Source of the DNA: Haloferax larsenii JCM 13917
GTDB taxonomy: Archaea; Halobacteriota; Halobacteria; Halobacteriales; Haloferacaceae
Assembly: GCF_000336955.1 (NCBI RefSeq)
Contig: NZ_AOLI01000025.1
Location: 64,587-128,586 of the forward strand
Length of the DNA: 64,000 nucleotides
Reading direction: 5' to 3'
Shown here: in pieces, positions 62,682 through 64,000 of the stretch
How positions within the stretch are numbered: the stretch's first letter is position 1
How the letters are laid out: each line of letters begins with the position of its first letter
Made by a program: the position numbers and the translations under genes
The notes under the pieces: model-generated
Databases searched by the model: none
The model's input: the letters and a program-made list of their open reading frames with translations, nothing else
What the model was told of the DNA's origin: nothing

Positions 62682-63981
62682 ATGAGTATCTTCTCGACGT
62701 ACGAACGACTGCTGTGGGGGACCATGGACGTCCTCAGGGTCTCCGACTCGGTCGAACGGAAAATCGTCGCGGCCGTCGGCATCCAATTCGCCGTGTCGAT
62801 TGCACAGGCAGTGCTGCCGTGGGTTGCGACCGGTGATACTCGACTCGCGCTCTCCGCACTCCTCTTCGCGGGTGCGGCTCTCGCGTTCGTCAACACCATC
62901 CTCATCGCTCGCAGAGACATCGTGAATCCCATCGAAGCCATCTCGGAGTCGGCCGAAGGCGTCGCAAACGGCGACTTGTCGGCGACGCCGCCGGAGGTCT
63001 CTGGAAACGACGAAGTTGCGACGCTCGCGTCCGACTTCGGCTCGATGCACCAGCACCTCTGTACGGTCGCCTCGCAGGCGACGGCGCTGGCCGACCAGGA
63101 CTTCAACCACCCCTCGCTCGACGAGGAGATGCCGGGCGAGTTCGGTGACGCACTCGACCGTATGCAACGCGATTTAGCCGACTACACGCGGAACCTCCAG
63201 CACCTCGTCGAGGCGTTCGCCGAAGCGACATCGCGGGCACAAGCGGGCGACCTCACGGCGACTATCGACACCGACGACTGGGGCGTCGACGACGAGCGCT
63301 ACGAGGAAGTCGCAGAGACGTACAACGAACTCGTTCGGACGCTCTCGCGGACGATTGGCGAAGTCCAGACGTTCGCCGAGGAAGTGTCCGAGATGAGCGC
63401 CTCCGCCAAGGAACACGTCGAGCGGGCGAACGAGGCCAGTCAGGAGGTCGCCGCCTCTGTCACCGAGATTTCGGACGGCGCGACCACCCAGACCGAACAC
63501 CTCCAGACGGTCGCCGACGAACTCAACACGCTGTCGGCGACGGTCGAGGAGATTGCTGCATCGGCCGACGAAGTCGCCAACACGGCGGAGACGGCGTCCG
63601 AACGCGGTGCGGCCGGACGCGACGCCGCGACCGAGGCGATGCAGGAGTTAGACGCGGTCGAAGAACGCATCGACCACACGGCCGAGGCGGTGGCCGAGCT
63701 CGCCGACGGTATCGAGAAAATCGACGAAATCGCGGCGTTCATCGACCACGTCGGGTCACAGACCGACCTGCTCGCCATCAACGCGGCTATCGAGGCGGCC
63801 CACGCTGGCGAAGCGGGTGACGGGTTCGGCGTCGTCGCACAGGAGGTCAAGTCGCTCGCCGAGGAGACGCGCGACTCCGCGGACGAAGTCTCGTCGCTCA
63901 TCGAAACCATCACTGAACACTCCGAGGAGACGCTCGCGGACGTGCGGGAGATGAATCAACAGGTCTCCGACAGTCTGGACA
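62682..63981 (+). CDS. Methyl-accepting chemotaxis-type transducer, 3'-truncated at contig end
   Basis: About 433 codons are visible. The start [13 protein letters not shown] is followed by two membrane segments (about residues 25-66: [18 protein letters not shown] and [21 protein letters not shown]), a HAMP domain ([25 protein letters not shown]), then coiled-coil signalling sequence ending in the conserved hairpin-tip region [30 protein letters not shown]. No external sensor domain is present, so it may sense internally. The gene ends in the adapter: reliable sequence stops at 63981 and the true stop codon is beyond the contig. Confidence 0.9.
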
Positions 63982-64000
63982 CTGTCTCTTATACACATCT
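63982..64000. other. Nextera transposase adapter sequence (assembly artefact)
   Basis: The last 19 bases are CTGTCTCTTATACACATCT, exactly the reverse complement of the Tn5 mosaic-end adapter used in Nextera libraries. A minus-strand frame beginning here reads MCIRDS, a well-known adapter-derived peptide. It is not genomic, and the window is the end of a draft contig. Confidence 0.98.

Noticed and set aside
63756..63998. A minus-strand frame beginning MCIRDS.
   Set aside because: It starts inside the Nextera adapter and is antisense to the transducer; it is an artefact.
1..64000. CRISPR array, insertion sequence, prophage or replication origin.
   Set aside because: No regular spaced repeats, transposase, integrase, phage structural gene or orc1/cdc6 gene is visible.

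Overview
The window comes from an extremely halophilic archaeon, most likely Haloferax or a close relative. The DNA is GC-rich and the proteins are strongly acidic. RNA polymerase is split in the archaeal way (H, B'', B', A', A''). Many small families known only from haloarchaea are present. The order rpo genes - rps12/rps7 - fusA - tef1a - rps10 - sepF - uvrA and a zinc-ribbon protein of the HVO_0416 type match what I remember of the Haloferax volcanii chromosome; this was not checked against a database. The last 19 bases (63982-64000) are the Nextera transposase adapter, so the window is the physical end of a draft contig and its final gene is cut by an artefact.

Layout. 1-4090: the end of a PAS sensor kinase, a pilin-like secreted protein and a HerA-like ATPase from a shared divergent promoter, two FluC/CrcB fluoride channel subunits and a small membrane protein. 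4091-4754: two identical tRNA-Asp genes, a degenerate tRNA-arm inverted repeat and the rpo leader. 4755-12977: the RNA polymerase operon rpoH-B''-B'-A'-A''-nusA. 13057-23521: an expanded str-type region (rps12-rps7, fusA, tef1a-rps10), interrupted by an MscS channel, a sugar dehydrogenase, a DUF5781-like protein and an ACT-protein/homoserine dehydrogenase operon whose mRNA appears to begin with a leaderless 35-codon upstream reading frame. 23522-26862: tRNA-Ala and a less conserved stretch with an orphan membrane protein, a REC-PAS-PAS-GAF protein and a tagcgtag repeat cluster. 27134-33510: small zinc proteins, RNase R, a PUA protein, SepF and UvrA. 33569-37488: a secreted CARDB/NEW3-type surface protein divergent from an ABC exporter pair. 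37554-46808: mostly single genes (BNR repeat protein, geranylgeranyl reductase family, nucleotidyltransferase fold, YgfZ, small regulators, SDR, universal stress protein, AIM24 family, ROK kinase). 47310-59335: a Tat-exported PGF-CTERM protein, NifU-like protein, FAU-1 ribonuclease, PrsW protease, riboflavin synthase, DUF502 protein, SLC13/RCK permease, a metal-site-degenerate M24 protein and a UvrD-like helicase. 59422-64000: M32 carboxypeptidase, an AT-rich orphan membrane protein, an M20 peptidase and a truncated transducer.

Functionally the core is transcription and translation machinery (RNA polymerase, NusA, S12, S7, EF-2, EF-1alpha, S10), with division (SepF), repair (UvrA, helicase), RNA decay (RNase R, FAU-1) and threonine/methionine precursor synthesis around it. 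I see no insertion sequence, prophage, CRISPR array or replication origin. The signals I would follow first are the leaderless upstream frame in front of the ACT-hom operon, the M24 pseudo-peptidase, loss of the zinc-ribbon cysteines in RpoB', and the structured intergenic region between the SDR and universal stress protein genes.
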